From: JAICTV01 sp035634055
GTDB taxonomy: Bacteria > Planctomycetota > Phycisphaerae > Tepidisphaerales > Tepidisphaeraceae
DNA length: 15,540 bases
Direction: 5' to 3'
NCBI GenBank assembly: GCA_035634055.1
Contig: DASQDR010000042.1
Span: 1-15,540, forward strand
Shown: positions 7,699 through 14,295 of the stretch, one piece after another
Layout of the letters: every line of letters starts with the position of its first letter
How positions within the stretch are numbered: position 1 is the first letter of the stretch
Made by a program: the position numbers and the translations under genes
The notes under the pieces: model-generated
Database searches by the model: none
What the model was told of the DNA's origin: nothing
What the model saw: only the letters and a program-made list of their open reading frames with translations

Positions 7699-8068
7699 AT
7701 CGCGTCGTCGGCGGGTCGTTCGCGCCGCTGGCGTCAAACCGCTCGATTATCGCGCGCGGCGACTGCTCCAGGCGCACGAGCGACTCCGGGTCCTTCGCCT
7801 GCGGGACGGACCCGTCGGACGCCGTCAGGCCCAGCACGTCCTGGCAGACCAGCGCCGGGCGGAGGTCGGGCGCGGCGAGCTTCAGGCGCACGTTCTTGAG
7901 CGTCAGTCCTCTCACGTGGCGTGCGAAAACCTCGTATGCCGGCGGCCGCGGGCCGAAGCGGTCGATCTCCGGGTAGGCGGCGGGGTTCTCGGCCACCACC
8001 GCGCCCGCGTGCTCGGCGGTCCCGCCTCCGGCGAGTCCGCTCAGGATGACACTCGATCGCTCATCCAA
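7697..8068 (-). pseudogene. 3' remnant of a GH28-like (polygalacturonase-type beta-helix) glycosidase
   Basis: About 123 residues remain. They carry a block I recognise from the C-terminus of GH28-like right-handed beta-helix proteins of soil Planctomycetota and Verrucomicrobiota: a YPE..RFG..PAY segment, FARHVRGLTLKNVRLK, then APDLRPALVCQDV. Full members are typically several times longer, roughly 400-500 aa, and carry a signal peptide and the catalytic Asp residues. None of that is present. The frame is closed by a TGA at 8090-8092 and has only a TTG as a possible start, with no convincing ribosome site. The catalytic part has been lost and transketolase lies immediately upstream. A TGTCATCC-type repeat sits at the truncation point (8036-8051). 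An intact short protein is possible but unlikely. Confidence 0.65.
8036..8051 (-). repeat. Half-copy of a TGTCATCC repeat at the truncated end of the GH28-like frame
   Basis: On the minus strand this reads TGTCATCCTGAGCGGA. It resembles the arm of the 12261-12356 palindrome (ATGTCATCCCGA) and the dispersed TGTCATCCTGAGCG-type repeats known in many bacterial genomes. It lies inside the open frame, just before the first residues that look like GH28 family sequence. Confidence 0.45.
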
Positions 8069-8152
8069 ATGACGCTGCCAGACCAGCCTTCACCGCCGCC
8101 GCCGCATGAGGGCAGCCTGCGCCTCGCCGGGCGGCTCTCCGCGCGCGGCGGA

Positions 8153-10132
8153 TCAGCGCGCGTCTACCGCTTCCAGGATCGCGCGGTGCCCGAGGCCGAC
8201 GAAGTTGAGCACGTCTTCCGGTTCCTTGCCGCTCTTGGGGAACTTGCCGACGAAGAGGTTGCGCAGGGCGATCTCGTCGCCGCTGTTGGCGATGGCGATC
8301 GCCAGCTCGGCGTCGAGGCCGCCGGTGTAGTTGTCCTCGACCGTCACGATCGTCCCGCCGCTGCGCGCGGCCACTTCCAGCACGCCGGCGGTGTTCAGCG
8401 GCAGCGAGTAGGCGTCGATCACCGTCGCGCTGCGGCCGATCTTGGCCATCTCGTCGGCGGCCCGGAGGCACTCGTGCACCATGTAGCCGGCGCTGACGAA
8501 GCACAGATCCTTTCCCTCGCGCAGCACCTTGAAGCCACCGACGGTGAAGTCGGTGTCGTCCGGCTTGTAGAGCAACTTCGTCTCCGCCCGCAGCGTGCGC
8601 TGGTAGCACGTGCCGTCGATGTTGGCCATCAGCTCGGTGATGCGATAGCAGCTCACGGCGTCGGCGGGGAAGAAGTAGTGCACCGCGCGCCGGCCGGCGT
8701 AATCGTTGGCGTGCGCGAAGCTGCGGAAGAAGGCGACGTCCGGCAGCGACATCTGGCTCGGCCCGTCCGCCGCCAGCGTGACGCCCGCGTGGCTGCCGGT
8801 CAGCTTCAGGTTCGCGCCGCTGATGATCGCCATCTCGATCTGGTCGTACGCGCGCTCGAAGAACTTGGCGAAGGTGGAGACGAACGGGATCTTCCCGCCC
8901 GCCGACGCGCCCGCGGCAACGCTGATCATGTTCTGCTCAGCGATCTTCGCCTCCAGGAAACGCTGCGGGTACTTCTTGTAGAACCACTCGGCGTGGGTGG
9001 AGTTCTTCACGTCCGCGTCGAGCGCGACGACGCGCTCGTCCGCCGCCCCCAGTGCGACCAGCGCCGCCCCGTACGCCTTTCGCGGGGCGATTGCCTTGCC
9101 GGCGTCGAGGTCCTTGTCCAGGCCGACCATCGCCAGCCCCTCGCGGAAGGGGGCGACGCGGATCGGCTTGTGCGGCTGCGGGTTGGAGTCTCCGCCCGCC
9201 GCGGGCGCGGTCACTTTCAGCTCGCCGTCGAGCTTGTAGTTCTCGACGCCGAGGTCCTTGGCGATCTGATCGAGCTCCGCCAGCACCGCGCCGAGCTTGT
9301 CCTTCTTCACCGGCGTGCCGTGCTTGCCCATGCCCTGCTCGGCCGCCGCGCCCCATCCCTTGATGGTGCGCGCGATGACGGCGAACGGTCGGTACCCGTT
9401 CTGGATGACGTGCAGCTCGCTGAAGGTGCGCAGCAGCTTTTCGGGGTCGTGCCCGTCCACGATGCGGGCGATGAAGCCGAACGCCTCCGCCTTCTTCGCC
9501 AGCGTCTCGGCCGACTGCTGCGGGCTGACCCAGTCGCTCTGCGCCAGCTCGTTGCAGTTGAAGATCGGCACGCAGTTCGTCAGCGCGTGGTCGGCGATGA
9601 AATCCATGGCTTCCCAGATCTGCCCCTCGCGCGATTCGCCGTCGCCGATCAGGCAGTAGATGTTGCGGTCCACCTTGTCCATCCGCGCGACCGCCGCCAG
9701 CCCGGCGGCGACGGACAACCCCTGCCCGAGCGATCCGGTGGCGGCGTCGAAGAACGGCACGCCCGCCTGCGGGTTGGGGTGCCCGTCGATGGGCGAGTCG
9801 ATCTCGCGCAGCCGCATCACATCGTCGCGCGTCATCGGCCGGCCCGCGCCGCGGTCGTGGGCCTTTCCGATGGGTGTGATCATCGCCCCCAGGTCCGACA
9901 GCGCCGCGTAAAGGATCGGCACGGCGTGCCCCTCGCTCAGCACCAGCCGATCGCTGCGCGGATTCCAGGGGTCCTTCGGGTCCCAGCGCATCTGGTGGTA
10001 CAGCAGCGTCGCCACCAGGTGCGCCAGCGACAGCGCGGTGGACGGGTGCCCGCTGCCGGCGGCGGAGGTCATCTCCACCGACAGCTTCCCCAGATCAACG
10101 GCCTTGCGGTGGATGGCGGACTTGATGCTCAT
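8153..10132 (-). CDS. tkt: Transketolase
   Basis: Transketolase is a thiamine-diphosphate enzyme that moves two-carbon ketol units between sugar phosphates in the cytoplasmic non-oxidative pentose phosphate pathway. The 659-aa protein is of normal length and complete. It shows SGHPS (27-31), SEGHA (66-70), ATGSLGQG (131-138), the ThDP motif GDGESREGQIWEA (163-175) ending at Asn194, KHGTP with His271, IAEQNM with Glu399 (the ThDP-activating Glu), and SHAG with His449. The start ATG at 10132 has GGAAGGA 7 bases upstream. The layout (SAAGSGHPST, long single chain, IAEQNMISVAAG) resembles the animal and planctomycete branch as much as E. coli TktA. The gene is divergent from a second transketolase-family gene across 112 bp. 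Its stop is about 85 bp from the GH28-like remnant. Confidence 0.96.
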   Translation of the reverse strand: MSIKSAIHRKAVDLGKLSVEMTSAAGSGHPSTALSLAHLVATLLYHQMRWDPKDPWNPRSDRLVLSEGHAVPILYAALSDLGAMITPIGKAHDRGAGRPMTRDDVMRLREIDSPIDGHPNPQAGVPFFDAATGSLGQGLSVAAGLAAVARMDKVDRNIYCLIGDGESREGQIWEAMDFIADHALTNCVPIFNCNELAQSDWVSPQQSAETLAKKAEAFGFIARIVDGHDPEKLLRTFSELHVIQNGYRPFAVIARTIKGWGAAAEQGMGKHGTPVKKDKLGAVLAELDQIAKDLGVENYKLDGELKVTAPAAGGDSNPQPHKPIRVAPFREGLAMVGLDKDLDAGKAIAPRKAYGAALVALGAADERVVALDADVKNSTHAEWFYKKYPQRFLEAKIAEQNMISVAAGASAGGKIPFVSTFAKFFERAYDQIEMAIISGANLKLTGSHAGVTLAADGPSQMSLPDVAFFRSFAHANDYAGRRAVHYFFPADAVSCYRITELMANIDGTCYQRTLRAETKLLYKPDDTDFTVGGFKVLREGKDLCFVSAGYMVHECLRAADEMAKIGRSATVIDAYSLPLNTAGVLEVAARSGGTIVTVEDNYTGGLDAELAIAIANSGDEIALRNLFVGKFPKSGKEPEDVLNFVGLGHRAILEAVDAR

Positions 10133-10139
10133 GCGAAGG

Positions 10140-10146
10140 TCCTTCC
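10140..10146 (-). promoter_or_regulatory. Ribosome binding site of tkt
   Basis: GGAAGGA on the minus strand, 7 bases upstream of the ATG at 10132. Confidence 0.6.
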
Positions 10147-10228
10147 GTGGTGGAACCGCGGCGGATTGTAAGTCGCTTCATCCGCGGGCGGACCGGCCAA
10201 ACCCCTTGCCCCGCGGCGGCGGGGCGGG

Positions 10229-10234
10229 GATATT
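10229..10234 (+). promoter_or_regulatory. Possible -10 element close to the start of the second transketolase-like gene
   Basis: GATATT ends 10 bases before the ATG at 10245. The only purine-rich sequence nearby is the GGGG just upstream of it, so translation may start from a very short leader. Upstream, CCCCGC and GCGGGG flank GGCG at ~10209-10226 and could fold into a small hairpin. Weak evidence. Confidence 0.25.
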
Positions 10235-10244
10235 GCCACCCCTT

Positions 10245-12188
10245 ATGGCTACCGCGACCGCTACCGAACCGAAAACCGCCGCCTTCCCCATCGACCTCAA
10301 GGCCCTCAAGCCGCTCAAGCTCGACCCCAAGCGCGGCGTGCTGACGGCGGAGGAGAAGGCGGCCCTCCTGCACAACGTCGCTCTTTGCCGCGACGCGGTC
10401 GTCTTCTTCACCTCCGTCGCCGACACCAAGGGGCTCGGCGGGCACACCGGCGGGGCGTACGACACCATCCCGGAAGTGCTGATCATCCGCGCCTTCATCG
10501 AGAGCGGCGCGCCCATCGTCCCGATCTTCTTCGACGAGGCGGGGCACCGCGTCGCGACGCAGTACCTGTTGTCCGTCCTCGACGGCGACATGCCGCCGGA
10601 AAAGCTGCTCCAGTACCGCGAGTACCACCAGCACCTGCCCGGCCACCCCGAGCGCAACATGACGCCCGGCGTGAAGTTCAGCTCCGGCCGGCTCGGTCAC
10701 ATCTGGGCGATGTGCAACGGCGTGGCCATGGCCAACCCGGGCAAGGCCGCCTTCATGCTCGGCTCCGACGGCGCGCAAATGGAGGGCGACGACGCCGAGG
10801 CCGCACGCCTTGCCGTGGCGAAGAACGTCAACGTGAAGGTGCTGATCGACGACAACAATGTCACCATCGCCGGCCACCCGCAGGAGTACATGCGCGGCTT
10901 CGACGTCGCCAAGACCCTGGCCGGGCACGGGCTGACGGTGTCGGAAGTGGACGGCGAGAACATCGACGCCCTCTACGGCGCCGTCGCCAACGCCTTCCTC
11001 CAGCAGGGGCCGATCGCGGTGGTCGTCAAGCGCAAGATGGCCCCCGGCATCGACGGGCTGGAAGGGCACACCCACGCCCACGAATCGATCAAGGCGGACA
11101 AGGCGATCGCCTACCTCGAAAAACGCGGCCGCACCGAGGCGGCGAACTATTTGAAGGCGGTCAAGGGGGAGAAGAACACCTACGTCTTCAAGGGGTCCAA
11201 GGGCGCCGGCAAGAACCGCGACGACTTCGGCAAGATCGTCAACTCCCTGCTCGACGCGATGTCGCCGGAGGAGCGCGTCGCGAAGGTGCGCGTGTTCGAC
11301 AACGACCTCGAGGGCTCGTGCGGCCTGCACCACATCCGCAAGAAGTACCCGGAGGTCTACGTGTCGGCCGGCATCATGGAGCGCGGCAACTTCTCCGCCG
11401 CCGCCGGCTTCGGCTTCGACAAGGGGAAGCAGGGGATCTACGGCACGTTCAGCGCGTTTCTGGAGATGGTCATCTCCGAGATCACCATGGCCCGGCTGAA
11501 CTACTGCAACGTGCTGGCCCACTTCAGCCACGCCGGCTGCGATGACATGGCGGACAATTCGTGCCACTTCGGCATCAACAACATGTTCGCCGCCAACGGG
11601 CTGCCCGGCGAGGCTGAAGAGGGGGGCGACACCACGCGGCTCTACTTCCCCGCCGACCAGCACCAGTTCGCCGCCTGCGTGAGGCGCATCTTCAACGACC
11701 CGGGCCTGCGCTTCATCTTCAGCACCCGCGCGGCCGTGCCGGACATCCTCAAGCCCGACGGCTCGCTCTTCTACGGCGACGGCTACACCTTCGAGCCGGA
11801 CAAGGACGACGTGATCCTCGAAGCCCCGGCCGGCGGCGGGTACGTGGTCGCCTTCGGCGAGGTCCTCTACCGCGCCTACGACGCGCTGCTGCGCCTGAAC
11901 GAGCAGGGGATCAAGGTCGGCCTGATCAACAAGCCGACGCTCAACGGCTTCGATCCCGCCACGATGAAGCGGCTCAAGGACGCGCCGTTCGTCCTCGTCG
12001 CCGAAGGTTTTAACGTCACCACCGGCGTCGGCAGCAAGTTCGGCAGCGATCTTCTGAAGCACGGCTTCCGCGGCAAGTACAACAACATCGGCACGCACAA
12101 GGAAGGCTCGGGCGGCCTCTGGCAGCAGATGGGTTTCCAGGGACTGGACCCAGAGGGGATTGCCAGGTCGGTCAAAGCGCTGCTATAG
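10245..12188 (+). CDS. Non-canonical transketolase-family ThDP enzyme
   Basis: This is a 647-aa, single-chain transketolase fold, only distantly like the divergent tkt. I chose the ATG at 10245 because upstream in-frame sequence overlaps tkt and its promoter region without family similarity. Visible motifs: GLGGHTGGAYDT (63-74) where tkt has GSGHPS; YHQHLPGHPER (127-137); FSSGRLGHIW (145-154) in the place of TGSLGQG; GSDGAQMEGDDAEAARLA (173-190) to DDNN (202-205), a ThDP motif with GSDG instead of GDG; EGHTHAHES (273-281), probably the substrate-side His; GIMERGN with Glu379, matching the ThDP-activating Glu; and FSHAGCDD (427-434), keeping the SHAG block. The catalytic core appears intact, so an active ThDP ketolase is likely, but the donor and acceptor cannot be deduced. 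Alternatives are a dihydroxyacetone- or xylulose-type transketolase, or a regulatory paralogue. Confidence 0.85.
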   Translation: MATATATEPKTAAFPIDLKALKPLKLDPKRGVLTAEEKAALLHNVALCRDAVVFFTSVADTKGLGGHTGGAYDTIPEVLIIRAFIESGAPIVPIFFDEAGHRVATQYLLSVLDGDMPPEKLLQYREYHQHLPGHPERNMTPGVKFSSGRLGHIWAMCNGVAMANPGKAAFMLGSDGAQMEGDDAEAARLAVAKNVNVKVLIDDNNVTIAGHPQEYMRGFDVAKTLAGHGLTVSEVDGENIDALYGAVANAFLQQGPIAVVVKRKMAPGIDGLEGHTHAHESIKADKAIAYLEKRGRTEAANYLKAVKGEKNTYVFKGSKGAGKNRDDFGKIVNSLLDAMSPEERVAKVRVFDNDLEGSCGLHHIRKKYPEVYVSAGIMERGNFSAAAGFGFDKGKQGIYGTFSAFLEMVISEITMARLNYCNVLAHFSHAGCDDMADNSCHFGINNMFAANGLPGEAEEGGDTTRLYFPADQHQFAACVRRIFNDPGLRFIFSTRAAVPDILKPDGSLFYGDGYTFEPDKDDVILEAPAGGGYVVAFGEVLYRAYDALLRLNEQGIKVGLINKPTLNGFDPATMKRLKDAPFVLVAEGFNVTTGVGSKFGSDLLKHGFRGKYNNIGTHKEGSGGLWQQMGFQGLDPEGIARSVKALL

Positions 12189-12260
12189 GCGGCGCCCGGG
12201 GGCGTCATCGGTTGCGCTATGACCGGCGGATCGGCGCGCCGCCAGATCCTTGACCGGCGC

Positions 12261-12356
12261 ATGTCATCCCGAAGCGTACCCGCGAGGGATCTCGGGACGG
12301 CGACGACTCTCCCGCCCGCGGATCCGTCGGTCGCTAAGGCTCCCTCGGGATGACAT
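12261..12356. repeat. TGTCATCC-type palindromic repeat element, 96 bp
   Basis: The ends are a perfect 12-bp inverted repeat, ATGTCATCCCGA (12261-12272) and TCGGGATGACAT (12345-12356). The interior carries GAGGGATCTCGGGAC (12284-12298) and GGATCCGTCGGTCGCTAAGG (12320-12339), so the element could fold over most of its length. The organisation matches the dispersed TGTCATCCTGAGCG...GGATCT palindromes seen in many bacterial genomes. It lies between the second transketolase-like gene and moeA. The remaining ~170 bp of that gap shows no gene. Confidence 0.8.
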
Positions 12357-12437
12357 CGTTCGGTCAGTCGCTTCGGCCACGCCCGAAGCGGTTGCTCCGT
12401 AACGTTGCAACGGCCACACGCCTTGCCGGGCCGCCGG

Positions 12438-12443
12438 TAGAAT
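12438..12443 (+). promoter_or_regulatory. Possible -10 element of a leaderless moeA transcript
   Basis: TAGAAT ends 8 bases before the moeA ATG, and there is no Shine-Dalgarno sequence between it and the start. The geometry is similar to that before murQ. Confidence 0.3.
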
Positions 12444-12451
12444 CGTCGCCG

Positions 12452-13804
12452 ATGAGCGAGCCCGACGTCTCCGACCTCCTCACCGTCGCGCAGGCGATCG
12501 CCGTCATCGATGCCGCGGCGGTGACGCCGCGCATTGAGGTGGTCCCGCTGTCGCAGGCGGCTGGCCTCGTGCTGGCCGAGGACGTGGTAGCCGACCGCGA
12601 TTACCCGCCGTTCGACAAGTCGCTGATGGACGGTTACGCCGTCCGCTGCGCCGACGTCTCGTCGGCGCCGGTCGAGCTCGCGCTGGTCGGCGAGATCCCG
12701 GCCGGCCAGCGAGCCGACCGGGGTTTGGCCGAAGGCGAGACCCTTGCCATCATGACCGGCGCTCCGCTCCCGCCGGGCGCCGACGGCGTCGTCCCGGTCG
12801 AAGATTCCGAGCGCACCACCGCCCAGCGCGTGCGCCTGCTCAGCGCCACCACGCCCGGCCGCTACATCGCCCGCCGGGGCAGCGAGGTGCTGCGCGGCGC
12901 CGTCGTCCTGACCCGCGGCACGGTGCTCGGCCCGGCGCAGCTCGCGGTCGCCGCCAGCGTCGGCGCGGCGCGCCTGCCCGCCTTCGCGAAGCCGCGCACG
13001 GGCGTCCTGGCCACCGGCGACGAACTGGTCCCCGCCGATCAGCCGCCCGATCACCCGCCCGGCCCGGCGCAAATCCGCAATTCCAACAGCGTGATGCTCC
13101 TCGCCCTGCTCGAGCGCCTCGGCTGCGCCGTCACCGACCTCGGCACCGTGCGCGACGACCCCGCCGCCGTCCGCGCCGCGCTGCTCGACGGCATCGACCG
13201 CTGCGACGTCCTGTTCGTCACCGGCGGCATGAGCATGGGCGCTTACGACTACGTCCCGCGCACGCTCCTCGACCTCGGCGTCGACCTCCGCATCACCAAG
13301 CTCCGCATCAAGCCGGGGAAGCCGTTTGTGTTCGGGGAACACAGGCACGAAGGCACGGAGTCACTAAGGCGCCAAGGGAGGGACGAGGCGGCAGGGGCCA
13401 GCGAAATCACGGATGCGTCCTCTCATACCCCTCGCTCCGTGCCTTCGTGCCTCCGTGCCTCCGTGCCTTCTTCGTGCTACCTTTTCGGCCTGCCCGGCAA
13501 TCCCGTCAGCGGCTACGTCTGCACGATGCGTCTCGCCGCCCGCCTGATCGCGCGGCTGCGCGGGGCGGATGCTGAGCCGCGCTGGCTCGCCGGGCGGCTG
13601 GCCGAGCCGCTGCCCGCCAACGGGCCGCGCGAGTTTTACCAGCCAGTCGTCGTCGCGGCCGACGGCAGCATCACCCCTTTGTTGTGGAAAGGCTCGGCCG
13701 ACGTGTTTACGCTGGCCCGCGCGACCGCGCTGCTGCCCCGGCCCGAGAACGAGCCGGCCCTGCCGGCGGGCGCGCCGGTCCGCGTCCTGGAGGTGCCGTC
13801 ATGA
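12452..13804 (+). CDS. moeA: Molybdopterin molybdenumtransferase MoeA carrying an in-frame repeat insertion
   Basis: MoeA inserts molybdate into adenylylated molybdopterin in the last step of cytoplasmic molybdenum cofactor synthesis. The 450-aa product keeps the family landmarks: PPFDKSLMDGYAV (52-64, Asp60 matching E. coli Asp59), MTGAPLPPGADGVV (101-114), TGDEL (188-192), LGTVRDDP (230-237), TGGMSMGAYDY (257-267), KPGKPFVFG (287-295) and FGLPGNPVS (345-353), then domain IV. The GE(A/Y)DY block usual in the family reads GAYDY, but its Asp is kept. E. coli MoeA is 411 aa; here ~40 extra residues fall between KPGKPFVFG and LFGLPGNPVS, encoded by an octamer palindrome (13337-13474) with no stop and no frame change. 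The start ATG at 12452 is chosen because the frame further up is unrelated. The insertion sits in a loop beside the active site, so the enzyme may be functional or may be compromised. Confidence 0.93.
   Translation: MSEPDVSDLLTVAQAIAVIDAAAVTPRIEVVPLSQAAGLVLAEDVVADRDYPPFDKSLMDGYAVRCADVSSAPVELALVGEIPAGQRADRGLAEGETLAIMTGAPLPPGADGVVPVEDSERTTAQRVRLLSATTPGRYIARRGSEVLRGAVVLTRGTVLGPAQLAVAASVGAARLPAFAKPRTGVLATGDELVPADQPPDHPPGPAQIRNSNSVMLLALLERLGCAVTDLGTVRDDPAAVRAALLDGIDRCDVLFVTGGMSMGAYDYVPRTLLDLGVDLRITKLRIKPGKPFVFGEHRHEGTESLRRQGRDEAAGASEITDASSHTPRSVPSCLRASVPSSCYLFGLPGNPVSGYVCTMRLAARLIARLRGADAEPRWLAGRLAEPLPANGPREFYQPVVVAADGSITPLLWKGSADVFTLARATALLPRPENEPALPAGAPVRVLEVPS
13337..13474. repeat. Octamer palindromic element inserted in frame in moeA
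   Basis: The left end has GGCACGAAGGCACGGAG at 13344-13360 and its exact reverse complement at 13435-13451, 74 bp apart. The right side continues as tandem octamers: CTCCGTGC, CTTCGTGC, CTCCGTGC, CTCCGTGC (13435-13466), then CTTCTTCGTGC. The left side goes on with CACTAAGG and CGCCAAGG (13362-13377). The 46 codons lie exactly where MoeA proteins have a loop of about six residues. The encoded peptide has no family similarity and is rich in Ser, Arg and Glu. The exact edges are uncertain by several bases. Confidence 0.82.
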
Positions 13805-13926
13805 ACCGAACGCGCCTGCTCCTGCTCGCCCTGTGCGCCGCGTTGACCTTCGGCGGCACGTTCACCTGCAAGAGCAACAACGACAGCGGCAACTTCTCCG
13901 AGAACCCGCAGACACCGGCGAAGTAG
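13801..13926 (+). CDS. Putative micro-lipoprotein, 41 residues
   Basis: The ATG overlaps the moeA TGA by 4 bases (ATGA), a classic translational-coupling arrangement. The product begins MNRTRLLLLALCAALTFGGT and continues FTCKSNNDSG, with a short polar tail NFSENPQTPAK. This is a basic N-terminus, a hydrophobic core and a Cys at 23 followed by a polar tail, as in a lipoprotein signal peptide. The sequence before Cys23 (TFTC) is an imperfect lipobox, so secretion without lipidation is possible. The mature peptide would be only ~19 residues. The role is unknown and the link to MoeA may be only positional. Confidence 0.55.
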   Translation: MNRTRLLLLALCAALTFGGTFTCKSNNDSGNFSENPQTPAK

Positions 13927-14017
13927 CGGGCGCGCCATTGACCGACGTCGCTCTTCGCTCGCCCCGCTTCTCCCGCCCCGCGCCGCCGACGCGGCCAGGA
14001 GCGCGTCGCTCGCCTCC

Positions 14018-14084
14018 GGTCATTTCCTCCTTTCCCTGATTCACTATTGTTTCGACACTCGACATTCGACATTTGGTATTCGAC
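14018..14084. repeat. Left arm of a long inverted repeat bracketing the DUF1579 unit
   Basis: This arm begins GGTCATTTCC (14018-14027), then runs ATTGTTTCGACACTCGACAT (14046-14065) and TCGACATTTGGTATTCGAC. It matches the reverse complement of 15036-15109 along nearly its whole length, with one extra heptamer in the other arm. It ends 2-3 bases before the ATG of the lipoprotein gene at 14087. The preceding part of the gap (13927-14017) shows no gene. Confidence 0.8.
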
Positions 14085-14086
14085 CC

Positions 14087-14209
14087 ATGAAATCCCTCCT
14101 CCTGCTCCTCGCCCTCGCGACCACAACGATGACGCTCACCGCCTGCCACGGAAGCGGCGACCACGAGGGAAAACGTGAGGTGACGCTTGATATCCGCGGA
14201 CGCGAGTGA
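14087..14209 (+). CDS. Putative micro-lipoprotein, 40 residues
   Basis: The frame ATG 14087 to TGA 14207-14209 encodes MKSLLLLLALATTTMTLTAC, then HGSGDHEGKREVTLDIRGRE. The LTAC lipobox with Cys20, a Lys at position 2 and a hydrophobic core form a textbook lipoprotein signal. The mature part is 21 polar residues. There is no Shine-Dalgarno sequence, because the inverted-repeat arm forms the leader directly before the ATG. It lies 86 bp upstream of the DUF1579 gene on the same strand. Function is unknown. Similar tiny lipoproteins are common and poorly annotated, so the call rests on the signal sequence alone. Confidence 0.55.
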   Translation: MKSLLLLLALATTTMTLTACHGSGDHEGKREVTLDIRGRE

Positions 14210-14282
14210 CTTTTTTCGCTGGCGACCGCCGCCGCCCGCCCGTTACAGTTTCCCGGTCTCCGGGCAATAGTGTCCCGGGGCG

Positions 14283-14290
14283 AAGGAGGA
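14283..14290 (+). promoter_or_regulatory. Strong ribosome binding site of the DUF1579 gene
   Basis: AAGGAGGA, 5 bases before the ATG at 14296. It is the best Shine-Dalgarno match in the window and fixes the start against an upstream in-frame start at 14206. Confidence 0.8.
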
Positions 14291-14295
14291 TCCAG

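Noticed and set aside
7916..10171. A 751-codon plus-strand open frame antisense to tkt
   Set aside because: Transketolase on the other strand has every family motif. The antisense product is His/Arg/Val-rich without domains, as expected for the complement of a GC-rich gene.
10095..12098. A 667-codon minus-strand open frame antisense to the second transketolase-like gene
   Set aside because: Same reason: low-complexity Val/Glu/His composition and no recognisable motif, while the plus strand encodes a clear ThDP enzyme.
13337..13474. Intein or intron inside moeA
   Set aside because: Only ~140 bp, with no splicing-motif residues at the junctions and no group I/II features; an octamer palindrome explains it better.
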